Part shown: piece by piece, positions 51,645-60,763 of the stretch | Numbering within the stretch: the stretch's first letter is position 1 | How the letters are laid out: every line of letters starts with the position of its first letter | NCBI GenBank assembly: GCA_035555435.1 | Contig: DATMGN010000010.1 | Span: 1-62,114 of the forward strand | Reading direction: 5' to 3' | Source: 73-13 sp035555435 | Lineage (GTDB): Bacteria; Actinomycetota; Actinomycetes; Actinomycetales; Microbacteriaceae | Length of the DNA: 62,114 nucleotides | Translations under genes and position numbers: made by a program | The notes under the pieces: generated by a model | Seen by the model: only the letters and a program-made list of their open reading frames with translations | Database searches by the model: none | Told to the model about the DNA's origin: nothing

Positions 51645-51672
51645 TCCGTGTCGAGTGAGGAAGCAGGCGACC

Positions 51673-52941
51673 ATGAGTTCCACTACCGCCGTGAGCGGTG
51701 TCCGCGATCATGACGATCAGGGCCGCCCCCGACTCATCGACATGGTCCGGCAGCTCGAGCCCGAGATCCGCGCCATCGAGCGCGAGATGGATGAGCGGCG
51801 CGAGGTCCCCCAGGAGCTGACCGACGCGCTCTACGACATGGGCGTCTACCGGTCGTGGCTGCCGGCCGAGCTCGGCGGCCTCGAGGTCGACCTCATCGAG
51901 TGGCTCGAGTGCATCGAGGAGGCCGCTCGGATCAACGGCTCGATCGGCTGGCTGTGCATGCTGCACCGCGGCGACACCTCGATCCCGGCCGTGACGATGC
52001 GCAAGATCCTCGAGCAGGGCCGCTGGATCACCGCAGGCAACCTCGGCCGCGCCGCGGGCAAGGCGGTCAAGGTCGAGGGGGGCTACCGGGTGAGTGGCCG
52101 CTGGCCATTCTCCAGCGGGGCGCCGGAAGCAACCTGGTTCTTCGGGCGATCGGTCCTGCACGGCGAGGACGGTGAGCCGGTCATCGATCCGCGCAACGGA
52201 ATGCCGCTGACGATGGTCCCGTACTTCCCGGCGTCCGACGTCATCCTCCACGACACATGGGATGGGCTGGGACTGCGCGCTACCGGCAGCGGCGATTTCG
52301 AGGTCATCGACGCGTTCGTGCCCGACGAGCTGATGGACGAGTCCGGCTTCCACTCGCGCCCCTACGACGGTCCGCTCTACCGTGGCCGGTTCTTCCAGCT
52401 CGGCCAGGGTGCCCACACGCTCGGGATGGCCCGCGCGGCGATCGATGCGTTCATCGACCTCGCGCACCAGTCCGCGCGGCGCGGCTCCTACCGTCAGGCG
52501 CGGCTTGGCCGCGAGCAGGTCCATCAGCTCGCGCTCGCGAAGGCCGACTCGATGGTCCGCGCCGGTCGTGCGTTCCTCTGGGAGATCGCGGAGGCCGGCT
52601 ACGAGCAGGCGAAGCATCAGGAGGTGCTCGACTTCGAGCTGCGCGTGCGCATCCATCAGGCCAACGCCTTCGCGGTGAGCCTCGCGCGCAAGGCCGTGCA
52701 GCTCGTCTTCGAGCAGGCCGGCTCGCCGACCGTGTACCGCGGACACGCCCTCGAGCGCATCCACCGAGATATGGAGACCGGCGCGCAGCACGCCCTCGTC
52801 GCCGAGAGCTCCCTCGATCGGGTCGGTCAGTATCTCATCTCGCGGGATCTGCCCGGGGGGCCTGAGATCGAGCTCGGCGGCATCGGCTTCATCCTCGGCC
52901 CCTATCCGCAGAACGAGCGCTCGGCAGAGTCGGGTCGATGA
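51673..52941 (+). CDS. Flavin-dependent monooxygenase, oxygenase component (second pair)
   Basis: 422-residue group-D flavin monooxygenase with the acyl-CoA dehydrogenase fold. The middle domain reads RVSGRWPFSSGAPEATWFFG near residue 140 and DGLGLRATGSGDFEV near 197; the C-terminal bundle contains RIHQANAFAVSLARKAVQLVF. It overlaps its reductase as ATGA. Relatives hydroxylate phenols, steroid rings or sulfur heterocycles. The Ssu/Tau-type importer, divergent from it, probably brings in the substrate. Confidence 0.85.
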   Translation: MSSTTAVSGVRDHDDQGRPRLIDMVRQLEPEIRAIEREMDERREVPQELTDALYDMGVYRSWLPAELGGLEVDLIEWLECIEEAARINGSIGWLCMLHRGDTSIPAVTMRKILEQGRWITAGNLGRAAGKAVKVEGGYRVSGRWPFSSGAPEATWFFGRSVLHGEDGEPVIDPRNGMPLTMVPYFPASDVILHDTWDGLGLRATGSGDFEVIDAFVPDELMDESGFHSRPYDGPLYRGRFFQLGQGAHTLGMARAAIDAFIDLAHQSARRGSYRQARLGREQVHQLALAKADSMVRAGRAFLWEIAEAGYEQAKHQEVLDFELRVRIHQANAFAVSLARKAVQLVFEQAGSPTVYRGHALERIHRDMETGAQHALVAESSLDRVGQYLISRDLPGGPEIELGGIGFILGPYPQNERSAESGR

Positions 52942-53447
52942 ACGGTTCGGCCACGACGGTCGACGGGGAAGCCTTCTCGAGGCTGTTCCGCAGCCACGCC
53001 GCCTCGGTAGCGATCATCACGACCGTTGCCGATGGCGTTCCGGTGGGCTTCACGGCGACCTCGGTCGTGAGCGTGTCCGCGGCGCCCGCGGTCATCGCGT
53101 TCTCGGTGAACCGCACGTCCTCGAGCCACCATGCGCTGCGCTCCGGCGTCGAGGTGCTGGTCCACTTCCTCGACGCGGTGCACACTCGCATCGCCGACGT
53201 CTTCGCGACGAGCGGCCTCGACCGCTTCGCGGCGGCCGACTGGTGCTGGGACGAGGCCGGCCTGCCACGGCTGGCGGGCGTCGATGCGCGTGCGCGCGCT
53301 GTCATCACCCGCACGATCGAGGCGGGCTCGAGCGAGCTCTTCATCGCCGAGCTGCTGACCGCCCGCGCTCCCGAGGCCCGGGAGCCGCTGATCTACCTCG
53401 ACCGCCGCTACCGCGCCCTCGCGGAGCTCACGCCGACTTCGTCTTGA
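52938..53447 (+). CDS. Flavin reductase (second pair)
   Basis: 169-residue FMN-binding split-barrel reductase, with FRSHAASVAIITTVADGVPV, TATSVVSVSAAPAVIAFSVN and SSSHHALRSG. It supplies reduced flavin to the oxygenase upstream. It is clearly related to the reductase of the first pair (9.1 kb), without the N-terminal extension. Its last 20 bases overlap the end of the response regulator gene on the other strand. Confidence 0.85.
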   Translation: MNGSATTVDGEAFSRLFRSHAASVAIITTVADGVPVGFTATSVVSVSAAPAVIAFSVNRTSSSHHALRSGVEVLVHFLDAVHTRIADVFATSGLDRFAAADWCWDEAGLPRLAGVDARARAVITRTIEAGSSELFIAELLTARAPEAREPLIYLDRRYRALAELTPTSS

Positions 53448-54120
53448 GCATGTAGCCGAAGCCGCGCTTCGTCTGGATCATCGGCTCGTCGGTGTGCGCA
53501 TCGATCTTGCGGCGCAGGTAGGAGATGTAGCTCTCCACGATGCCGGCGTCGCCGTTGAAGTCGTACTCCCAGACATGGTCGAGGATCTGCGCCTTCGACA
53601 GCACGCGGTTCGGGTTCAGCATCATGTAGCGCAGCAGCTTGAACTCGGTGGGGGACAGCTCGACGGCGTTACCGTTGACGCTGACCTCGTGGGTGTCCTG
53701 GTCCATCGAGATCTCGCCCGTGCGGATGATTGCGTCGTCGTCCTCCTGCATCGTGCGGCGCAGGATCGCGCGGATGCGCGCGACGATCTCGTCGAGACTG
53801 AACGGCTTGGTGACGTAGTCGTCGCCGCCGACCGTGAGGCCCGTGATCTTGTCCTCGGTGTCGTCCTTCGCGGTGAGGAAGAGGATCGGGCTCGTGTAGC
53901 CCGAGGCGCGCAGGCGCTTGGTGACGCCGAAGCCGTTGATGTCGGGGAGCATGACGTCGAGGATGATGAGGTCGGGCTCCTCCTCGATGACGGCGCTGAT
54001 GGCGGCGGCGCCGTTGCCGACGGTGCGCACGGCGAAGCCGGCGAAGCGCAGGCTGGTGGCGAGCAGGTCGCGGATGTTCGGTTCGTCGTCGACGACGAGG
54101 ATGCGAGGGCCGTTGGTCAT
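53428..54120 (-). CDS. OmpR-family response regulator
   Basis: 230-residue regulator: receiver domain with the acidic pair DD (11-12), phospho-acceptor Asp55 (IILDVMLPD) and Lys105 (DDYVTKPFS), then a winged-helix Trans_reg_C domain (LSPTEFKLLRYMMLN to RGFGYML). The start MTNGPRILVV is the family N-terminus. No kinase is adjacent. The sensor kinase on the same strand 7 kb downstream would sit in the normal order (regulator then kinase) if the intervening module were removed. Confidence 0.9.
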   Translation of the reverse strand: MTNGPRILVVDDEPNIRDLLATSLRFAGFAVRTVGNGAAAISAVIEEEPDLIILDVMLPDINGFGVTKRLRASGYTSPILFLTAKDDTEDKITGLTVGGDDYVTKPFSLDEIVARIRAILRRTMQEDDDAIIRTGEISMDQDTHEVSVNGNAVELSPTEFKLLRYMMLNPNRVLSKAQILDHVWEYDFNGDAGIVESYISYLRRKIDAHTDEPMIQTKRGFGYMLKTKSA

Positions 54121-54237
54121 GTGCCCAGTCTCTGACCATTGCCCGTAAGTTTCCTGGACGTCACTCGGACGGTTCCTGAATGGCATTCACAGGTCCGCTC
54201 CGACGAAGCCTCGGGGGTCGGTGAGTAGGCTCAGGGC

Positions 54238-55113
54238 GTGGGAGACGGGGTGCGACGGATCGGGCGCGGCGAGTTCGACCCCGCGCGCCGCGTCGCCGTC
54301 ATGGCCGTCGTCAACCGCACTCCCGACTCGTTCCACGACCGCGGCGCGACCTACGCGCTCGACGCCGCCGTCGCCGCGTCGCTGCGCGCCGTCGAGACCG
54401 GCGCCGACTGGGTCGACATCGGCGGGGTGCCCTTCGGGCGCGGGCCCGCCGTCGGCGAGCAGGAGGAGCTCGACCGGGTCATCCCCGTCGTCGAGGCGAT
54501 CGCCGCGGCGAGCCCCGCGATCATCTCCGTCGACACGACGAACGCGATCGTCGCGGACGCCGCAGTCCGCGCCGGCGCGGGCGTCATCAACGACACGAGC
54601 GGATACTGGGACGAGCGGATGCCCGACGTCGTCGCGCGCACCGGCGCCACGATCGTGCTGACCCACAGCCTGCACCCGCCGCGCAGCGAGCCCGTCGCAC
54701 CCGTCTACGCCGACGTCGTCGACGCGGTGCGCGAGCGCCTCTCCGCGCTCGTCGAGCGCAGCATCGCCGCCGGCGTCGCCGCCGACCGGATCATCGTCGA
54801 CCCGGGCCACGACCTGAACAAGAACACGCGGCACTCCCTCGAGCTCATCCGCCGGCTGCCGGAGATCGTCGCGCTCGGCTACCCGACGCTCGTCGCGCTG
54901 TCCAACAAGGACTTCGTCGGCGAGACCCTCGACCGCCCGCGCGGCGAGCGCGTCATCGGCTCCATCGCCGGCGTCGTCGCCTGCGTCCTCGCGGGCGCGC
55001 GCGTCGTGCGCGTCCACGACGTCGCCGAGACGGTCGACGCCGTGCGGATGGCGGAGGCCATCCTTGGCCTGCGCGAACCCGCACGCGTGTGGCACAACGC
55101 GGGCCAGAACTGA
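54238..55113 (+). CDS. Dihydropteroate-synthase-like protein with altered pABA-site motifs
   Basis: 291-residue TIM-barrel protein of the DHPS family. MAVVNRTPDSFHDRG and SVDTTNAIVADAAVRAGAGV fit the pterin and diphosphate sites. The DVGGESTRPG loop is DIGGVPFGRGPAVG, the GxGFGK loop is GHDLNKN, and the SRK motif that contacts p-aminobenzoate is SNK. This resembles the FolP2-type homologues of actinobacteria, some of which lack DHPS activity. The GTG start is 28 bases before the next gene's region ends; a RibD-type reductase follows directly, suggesting a joint role. Confidence 0.8.
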   Translation: MGDGVRRIGRGEFDPARRVAVMAVVNRTPDSFHDRGATYALDAAVAASLRAVETGADWVDIGGVPFGRGPAVGEQEELDRVIPVVEAIAAASPAIISVDTTNAIVADAAVRAGAGVINDTSGYWDERMPDVVARTGATIVLTHSLHPPRSEPVAPVYADVVDAVRERLSALVERSIAAGVAADRIIVDPGHDLNKNTRHSLELIRRLPEIVALGYPTLVALSNKDFVGETLDRPRGERVIGSIAGVVACVLAGARVVRVHDVAETVDAVRMAEAILGLREPARVWHNAGQN

Positions 55114-55141
55114 GGGAACGCCGCCGCAGAAGGAGGTCGAC

Positions 55142-55900
55142 ATGGCAATGCCGAACATCGACGAGATCCTGCCCGGATCGCGTTCTGGCCTGGATCGCGA
55201 GGCCCTCGCCGAGCTCTACGGTCGCCCGGGTGCTGCGCGCGGCGCAGGCCCGTGGATCCGCGTCAACTTCGTGGCGACGGCCGACGGCTCGGCGACGGGC
55301 GACGACGACCGCAGCGGGACGATCTCCTCGGAGGCGGACATGGCCGTCTTCGGGGTGCTGCGCCGACTCGCCGACGTCGTCCTCGTCGCGGCCGGCACGG
55401 TGCGCCGCGAGGGCTACGAGGGGCCGCTCGTGCGCGAGGCGCAACGGGCCTGGCGGCTCGAGCACGGACTCGCCGAGCATCCCGGCTTCGCGATCGTGTC
55501 GGAGCGCCTCGACCTCGACCCGGACTCGGCGCTGTTCGCCGAGTCGCCGGTGCGGCCGCTCGTGCTGACGTACGCCTCGTCGCCGGCGGACCGCCATGCG
55601 GCGCTCGCGGAGGTCGCCGACATCGCGTTCGTCGGCGAGGACGCGCTCGATCGGGCGGCGCTCCGCGACGCGTTCGCCGAGCGGGGCTGGAGCGATGTGC
55701 TCTGCGAGGGCGGCCCGACGTTCTTCGGCTCGCTCGCGCACGCGGATGCGGTCGATGAGCTGTGCCTGACGGTCGTTCCGAAGCTCGTCGCGGGCGACGG
55801 CCCGCGCATCGCGCACGGCCGCGAGACGGACGTCGCCCTGCGCCTGGCGCACGTCCTTCACGGCCCCGCCGACGAGCTGATCCTCCGCTACACCCGCTGA
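55142..55900 (+). CDS. RibD C-terminal / DHFR-fold reductase (pyrimidine reductase family)
   Basis: 252-residue NADPH-dependent reductase of the RibD_C family. RVNFVATADGSATGDDDRSG, VLVAAGTVRREGYEG and VLCEGGPTFFGSLAHADAVDEL are the substrate and cofactor landmarks. The deaminase domain of RibD is absent. A strong AAGGAGG lies six bases before the ATG. It is the second gene after the DHPS-like protein, 28 bases away, so the pair joins a DHPS fold and a DHFR fold. Confidence 0.85.
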   Translation: MAMPNIDEILPGSRSGLDREALAELYGRPGAARGAGPWIRVNFVATADGSATGDDDRSGTISSEADMAVFGVLRRLADVVLVAAGTVRREGYEGPLVREAQRAWRLEHGLAEHPGFAIVSERLDLDPDSALFAESPVRPLVLTYASSPADRHAALAEVADIAFVGEDALDRAALRDAFAERGWSDVLCEGGPTFFGSLAHADAVDELCLTVVPKLVAGDGPRIAHGRETDVALRLAHVLHGPADELILRYTR

Positions 55901-55902
55901 CG

Positions 55903-55960
55903 GTGCACGTTCCCACCCAGAGTGCACGCTCTAACGCGCACAGTGGGTGGGAACGTGCAC
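55903..55960. repeat. 58-bp inverted repeat with perfect 17-bp arms
   Basis: GTGCACGTTCCCACCCA (55903-55919) is matched exactly by its reverse complement at 55944-55960, with a 24-base centre that contains further partial repeats of GTGCAC and GCGCAC. It starts two bases after the reductase stop and ends about 40 bases before the ArsR-type gene. Confidence 0.8.
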
Positions 55961-55999
55961 TTTGGGCGAGAGAACGCCGTGTGGCGATATTGTGAAAAG

Positions 56000-56377
56000 G
56001 TGAAGTCAGCAAACAAGGGCACGGCCTGGGCGGATGCGCGACCGCTGTACCAGGTCAAGGCCGACATGTTCAAAGGCCTCGCGCACCCCGTGCGGGTGCG
56101 CATCCTCGAGCTGCTCGCGGGCGCTGAGGAGGTCCAGGTGACGGAACTCATGCGCGACACGGGCCTCGAGCCCTCGCACCTCTCGCAGCATCTCGCGGTG
56201 CTCCGCCGCCACCGGCTCGTCGTCGCCGATCGGCGCGCGAGTTTCGTCTACTACCGACTCGCCCACGCGGAGGTCGCGCAGCTCCTGGCGATCGCCCGCG
56301 AGCTCCTCGTGCGTGTGCTGGAGGAGTCGCAGGACCGGTTGAGCGCGAGCCAGTCGCTCCCGGCGATCGGGCGGTAG
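56000..56377 (+). CDS. ArsR-family transcriptional regulator
   Basis: 125-residue winged-helix repressor: MFKGLAHPVRVRILELLAG, then the recognition helix LEPSHLSQHLAVLRRHRLV. No Cys is present, so the classical metal-binding site of ArsR/SmtB is missing and the signal is something else. The GTG start has only a weak AAAAGG. It lies eight bases before the SulP transporter gene and probably controls it. Confidence 0.82.
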   Translation: MKSANKGTAWADARPLYQVKADMFKGLAHPVRVRILELLAGAEEVQVTELMRDTGLEPSHLSQHLAVLRRHRLVVADRRASFVYYRLAHAEVAQLLAIARELLVRVLEESQDRLSASQSLPAIGR

Positions 56378-56385
56378 GGGGGACC

Positions 56386-58071
56386 GTGGGCTTCGCCGCA
56401 TACGTCCGATCGCTCGTCCCGGGGCCCGCCGACTACCGGGACCTGCCGCGCACCTGGCGCTTCGACCTGCTCGCCGGTCTCACGGTCGGGATCGTCGCGC
56501 TGCCGCTCGCGCTCGCGTTCGGCGTCTCGTCGGGCGTCGGGGCGGCCGCGGGCCTCGTGACGGCGATCGTCGCGGGGCTCGTCGCCGCGATCTTCGGCGG
56601 GTCCAACATCCAGGTCTCCGGGCCGACGGGCGCAATGGTCGTCGTGCTCGCCCCCATCGTCGCGGCGCACGGCGCCGGCGCCGTCGCGACCGTGAGCCTG
56701 CTCGCCGGCGCGATCGTCCTCATCATCGGCCTGCTGAAGCTCGGTCGGCTCGTCACGATCATCCCCTGGCCGGTCATCGAGGGCTTCACGCTCGGGATCG
56801 CGATCATCATCTTTCTGCAGCAGGTGCCGAACGCGCTCGGCGTCGGCGACTTCCACGGCCAGGACCACAGCACGAACGCCCTGCTCGCTGCGATCCAGTC
56901 GGTCCAGCTCGCCGACCTCGCGGCGCTGCCGTGGACGCTCGGCATCGTCGCCGTCGTCGCGGCGATCATGGTGCTGGCGCCGCGGATCCAGCGCCACCTG
57001 CCCGGTTCGATCATCGCGATCATCCTCGTGTCGATCGTCGCGTACGCGGCGTCGGCGCCGATCGACCGCATCGGCGCGCTGCCGTCGCAGCTCCCCGCAC
57101 CCGCCATCCCCCCGCTCGACTGGCCGATGGTCTCGCAGCTCATCGTCCCGGCGTTCACCGTCGCCGCTCTCGCCGCGATCGAGTCGCTGCTGTCGGCGCG
57201 CGTCGCCGCCTCACTCGCCGACACCGGTCCCTATCACGCGGACCGCGAGCTCGTCGGCCAGGGCCTCGCGTCGATCGCGTCGGGCCTGTTCGGCGGGATG
57301 CCGGCGACGGGCGCGATCGCCCGCACCGCCGTCAACGTCCGCTCGGGGGGCCGCACCCGCCTCGCCTCGATCACGCACGCGCTCGTGCTGCTCGCCGTCG
57401 TCTATCTCGCGGCGAGCGTCGTCGCGCAGATCCCGCTCGCGGCGCTCGCGGGCGTTCTCATGGTCACGGCGGTCCGGATGGTCAACCCGGCGATCGTGCG
57501 CTCCGTCGTGACCGCGAGCCGGGGCGATGCGGTCGTCTTCGCACTGACGGCCGTCGTGACGGTCGCGTTCGATCTCATCGTCGCGGTGATCCTCGGGCTC
57601 GTCGTCGCGGCGTTCCTCGCGCTGCGCGCCCTCGCCCGCTCGGGCAGCGCGACGCGAGAGTCACTGCCGGGGCCCGCGCAGCCGGGCGATGAGCGGATCG
57701 CGTTGTATCGGCTCGACGGGGCGCTCTTCTTCGGTGCGGCGGAGGCGGTCGTCGGCGCGGTCGAGGAGGTCCCCGGTGAGATCGAGGTCGTGATCGTGCG
57801 CATGTCGCAGATCGGCGCCCTCGACGCGACGGGCGCGCGGGTCGTCACCGAGATGGTGCAGGGGCTCGAGCGCCGCGGCATCACGGTGCTCCTCAAGGGC
57901 GTGCAGGCACGCCACCTCGCGCTCGCCAAACGCGTCGGCATCCTGGACTCGCTGCGCCATCACCGGCACCTCTTCGACGAGCTGCCTGCGGCGGTCGCGC
58001 ACGCCCGCGATCACGTGCGCCGCGCGGCGGCAGCGCGGGCAGGGCGGGGCAATCCGGCGGAGCTGACGTAG
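56386..58071 (+). CDS. SulP-family anion transporter with STAS domain
   Basis: 561-residue membrane transporter with about 12 segments (Sulfate_transp domain, about 25-420) and a C-terminal STAS domain (about 435-540, IALYRLDGALFFGAAEAV to MSQIGALDATGARVV). FGVSSGVGAAAGLVTAI and ALAAIESLLSARVA are family landmarks. Substrates in the family include sulfate, bicarbonate and other anions. The ArsR-type regulator is directly upstream. The GTG start follows GGGGGGA. Confidence 0.88.
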   Translation: MGFAAYVRSLVPGPADYRDLPRTWRFDLLAGLTVGIVALPLALAFGVSSGVGAAAGLVTAIVAGLVAAIFGGSNIQVSGPTGAMVVVLAPIVAAHGAGAVATVSLLAGAIVLIIGLLKLGRLVTIIPWPVIEGFTLGIAIIIFLQQVPNALGVGDFHGQDHSTNALLAAIQSVQLADLAALPWTLGIVAVVAAIMVLAPRIQRHLPGSIIAIILVSIVAYAASAPIDRIGALPSQLPAPAIPPLDWPMVSQLIVPAFTVAALAAIESLLSARVAASLADTGPYHADRELVGQGLASIASGLFGGMPATGAIARTAVNVRSGGRTRLASITHALVLLAVVYLAASVVAQIPLAALAGVLMVTAVRMVNPAIVRSVVTASRGDAVVFALTAVVTVAFDLIVAVILGLVVAAFLALRALARSGSATRESLPGPAQPGDERIALYRLDGALFFGAAEAVVGAVEEVPGEIEVVIVRMSQIGALDATGARVVTEMVQGLERRGITVLLKGVQARHLALAKRVGILDSLRHHRHLFDELPAAVAHARDHVRRAAAARAGRGNPAELT

Positions 58072-58145
58072 CCGGGCTGAGAACTCTGACGCAGGCTGAA
58101 GTTCCTTGCCTGATTCCTCAGCCCTGGGCCGATTTCTCAGCCCGG
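58072..58145. terminator. Inverted repeat between converging SulP and membrane-protein genes
   Basis: CCGGGCTGAGAA and TTCTCAGCCCGG are exact 12-base inverted copies 50 bases apart, with partly related CAGGCTGAAG and CTCAGCCCTGGG inside. It starts right after the SulP stop and could end both transcripts. The wide loop makes it less certain than the groL terminator. Confidence 0.45.
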
Positions 58146-58156
58146 GGCCGGTGCGG

Positions 58157-58441
58157 TCAGCTGCGGCCGCGCTCGTTCTCCCGACGGCGGCGGATCGAGA
58201 TGCGGATCGTCACGACGATCATGATGATGATCGCGACCGGCAGGCCGAAGAAGAAGACCGCCCACAGCGTCGTCGTGACCGGCGCCGGCCAGGCGCTCGC
58301 CGTCCCGATGACGTAGAGGATGATCGCGAGGACGCTCAGTCCGATGATCCCGACGATCATCGCGGCGAGAACGCGATCGAGCCGGCTCTCGCTGACCGGC
58401 GTCGATCGGTCCTCGGGGCCGCTGCTGGTCGCCTTCGCCAT
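58157..58441 (-). CDS. Small two-span membrane protein
   Basis: 94-residue protein with a polar N-terminus and two hydrophobic segments (about 25-47 and 56-80), ending in a basic tail RISIRRRRENERGRS. No known family recognised. The start is the Met following a weak GATGGA; a longer frame would overlap the cold-shock gene region and looks non-coding. Divergent from the cold-shock protein gene. Confidence 0.7.
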   Translation of the reverse strand: MAKATSSGPEDRSTPVSESRLDRVLAAMIVGIIGLSVLAIILYVIGTASAWPAPVTTTLWAVFFFGLPVAIIIMIVVTIRISIRRRRENERGRS

Positions 58442-58556
58442 TCCATCAGGATACCGAGGCGGGAGCCCGTCAATCGCCCCCTGCCGAGCGGAGCGCGGAC
58501 CGGTAGGCTGGGTGCCGCCCGGCGGACGCCGGTGCGGGACATCGAGGAGCCAGGCA

Positions 58557-58937
58557 ATGCCCACCGGTCGGGTGAAGTTCTACGACGAGGAGAAGGGCTT
58601 CGGCTTCATCCAGTCGGATGACGGCCAGGAGGTCTTCCTGCATGCGTCCGCGCTGCCCGCGGGGACGACGGTCAAGGGCGGGACGCGCCTGGAGTTCGGG
58701 GTGGCCGATGGTCGCAAGGGTGCGCAGGCGCTCTCCGTCCGCGTGCTCGACGCGCCGCCGAGCCTGAGCCGCGCGCAGCGCAAGCCCGCCGACGACATGG
58801 CGGTCATCGTCGAGGATCTCGTCAAGCTGCTCGACTCGATCGGGTCGGGGCTCAAGCGCGGCCGGTACCCCGACAAGGCGCACGGCGGCAAGATCGCGGC
58901 GATGCTCCGACGCGTCGCCGACGAGCTGGACGCCTGA
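58557..58937 (+). CDS. Cold-shock protein with C-terminal extension
   Basis: 126-residue protein. The first 65 residues are a cold-shock domain with RNP motifs KGFGFIQSD and VFLHASAL. The last 60 (from about DDMAVIVEDLVKLLDSIG) form a helical extension found in actinobacterial long Csp proteins. It probably binds single-stranded RNA or DNA. It is immediately followed by the DUF3027 gene with no gap (TGA then GTG). Confidence 0.88.
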   Translation: MPTGRVKFYDEEKGFGFIQSDDGQEVFLHASALPAGTTVKGGTRLEFGVADGRKGAQALSVRVLDAPPSLSRAQRKPADDMAVIVEDLVKLLDSIGSGLKRGRYPDKAHGGKIAAMLRRVADELDA

Positions 58938-59504
<567 letters not shown>

Positions 59505-59551
59505 CTCAGGAGTACAGGCGGGTACGCGTGCGCATTGCACGCGAACCCCCG

Positions 59552-59570
59552 CCCGCCCCTGAAGGGCGGG
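59552..59570. terminator. Hairpin between converging DUF3027 and serC genes
   Basis: CCCGCCC-CTGAA-GGGCGGG, a perfect seven-pair stem with a five-base loop, placed between the two stop codons. Likely a bidirectional terminator. Confidence 0.75.
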
Positions 59571-59575
59571 TGTCG

Positions 59576-60682
59576 TCAGAGGCGCTCGACGACGTACTCG
59601 ATCGAGGCGATGAGCGCCGAGACGTCATCGGGCTCGATCGCGGCGAACGTCGCGACCCGCAGCTGGTTGCGCCCGAGCTTGCGGTAGGGCTCCGTGTCGA
59701 CGATCCCGTTCGCGCGCAGCGCCTTCGCGATCGCGGCCGCGTCGACCGCGTCGGCGAAGTCGATCGTCGCGACGACCTGCGAGCGGTGCGCCGGCTCCGC
59801 GGCGAACGGCGACGCGTACTCGACCGACTCGGCCCACGAGTACAGCCGGCCCGAGGACTCCTTGGTGCGCGCGTCGGTCCACGCGAGTCCGCCGCTCGCG
59901 TTCATCCAGTCGAGCTGCGCCTCCATGAGCAGCAGCGTCGCGACCGCGGGGGTGTTCAGCGTCTGGTTGAGGCGCGAGTTGTCGACCGCCTGCTTGAGGG
60001 AAAGGAAGTCGGGGATGTACCGGTCCGAGGCGGCGACCCGCTCGATCCGCTCGATCGCCGCAGGCGAGGCGAGCGCGAACCAGATGCCGCCGTCCGACGC
60101 GAAGTTCTTCTGCGGCGCGAAGTAGTAGAGGTCGGTCGCGGCGGCGTCGAACGCGATGCCGCCGGCCGCGCTCGTCGCGTCGACGACGGTGAGCGCGCCG
60201 TCGATCTCGGCGCGCACGACGGGGGCCATGACGCCGGTCGACGTCTCGTTGTGCGGGTAGGCGACGATGTCGACGTCCAGCACGAGCTCGATCTGCGCGA
60301 GCGAGCCCGGCTGCGCCTTCACGACGTGCGGGGCGTCGAGCCACGGCGCGCTCGCGGCGCTCGCGAACTTGCCGCCGAACTCGCCGAACGACAGGAACTC
60401 CCCGCGGCGCTCGATGAGGCCGAACGCGGCGGCGTCCCAGAATGCGGTCGACCCGCCGTTGCCGAGCAGGATCTCGTAGCCGTCGGGGGCGCCGAAGAGC
60501 TCGGCGAGGCCCGAGCGCACCCGTCCGACGAGGTCCTTGACCGGCGCCTGGCGGTGCGAGGTGCCGAGGAGGTGCGCGTGCGACTGGAGGTGGGCGAGCT
60601 GCTCGGGGCGCACCTTCGACGGGCCGCAGCCGAAACGGCCGTCGGCGGGGCGGAGGGCGGCGGGGATCTCGATGCTCGTCAC
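59576..60682 (-). CDS. serC: Phosphoserine aminotransferase
   Basis: 368-residue PLP enzyme of the actinobacterial SerC type, which makes phosphoserine from 3-phosphohydroxypyruvate. CGPSKVRPEQLAHL and LLGTSHRQAPVK are the N-terminal family signature, and the PLP Lys lies in YFAPQKNFASDGG. Length is normal. The GTG start has no clear ribosome-binding site, so initiation may be leaderless. Divergent from the DtxR-type gene. Confidence 0.92.
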   Translation of the reverse strand: MTSIEIPAALRPADGRFGCGPSKVRPEQLAHLQSHAHLLGTSHRQAPVKDLVGRVRSGLAELFGAPDGYEILLGNGGSTAFWDAAAFGLIERRGEFLSFGEFGGKFASAASAPWLDAPHVVKAQPGSLAQIELVLDVDIVAYPHNETSTGVMAPVVRAEIDGALTVVDATSAAGGIAFDAAATDLYYFAPQKNFASDGGIWFALASPAAIERIERVAASDRYIPDFLSLKQAVDNSRLNQTLNTPAVATLLLMEAQLDWMNASGGLAWTDARTKESSGRLYSWAESVEYASPFAAEPAHRSQVVATIDFADAVDAAAIAKALRANGIVDTEPYRKLGRNQLRVATFAAIEPDDVSALIASIEYVVERL

Positions 60683-60763
60683 GAGGGAAGATTCTACGGT
60701 CTGACGACGTTGTCCTTCGTGGCTGGATAGGCTGTAGACGGCCTGCAACCGATGGAGGAATGC

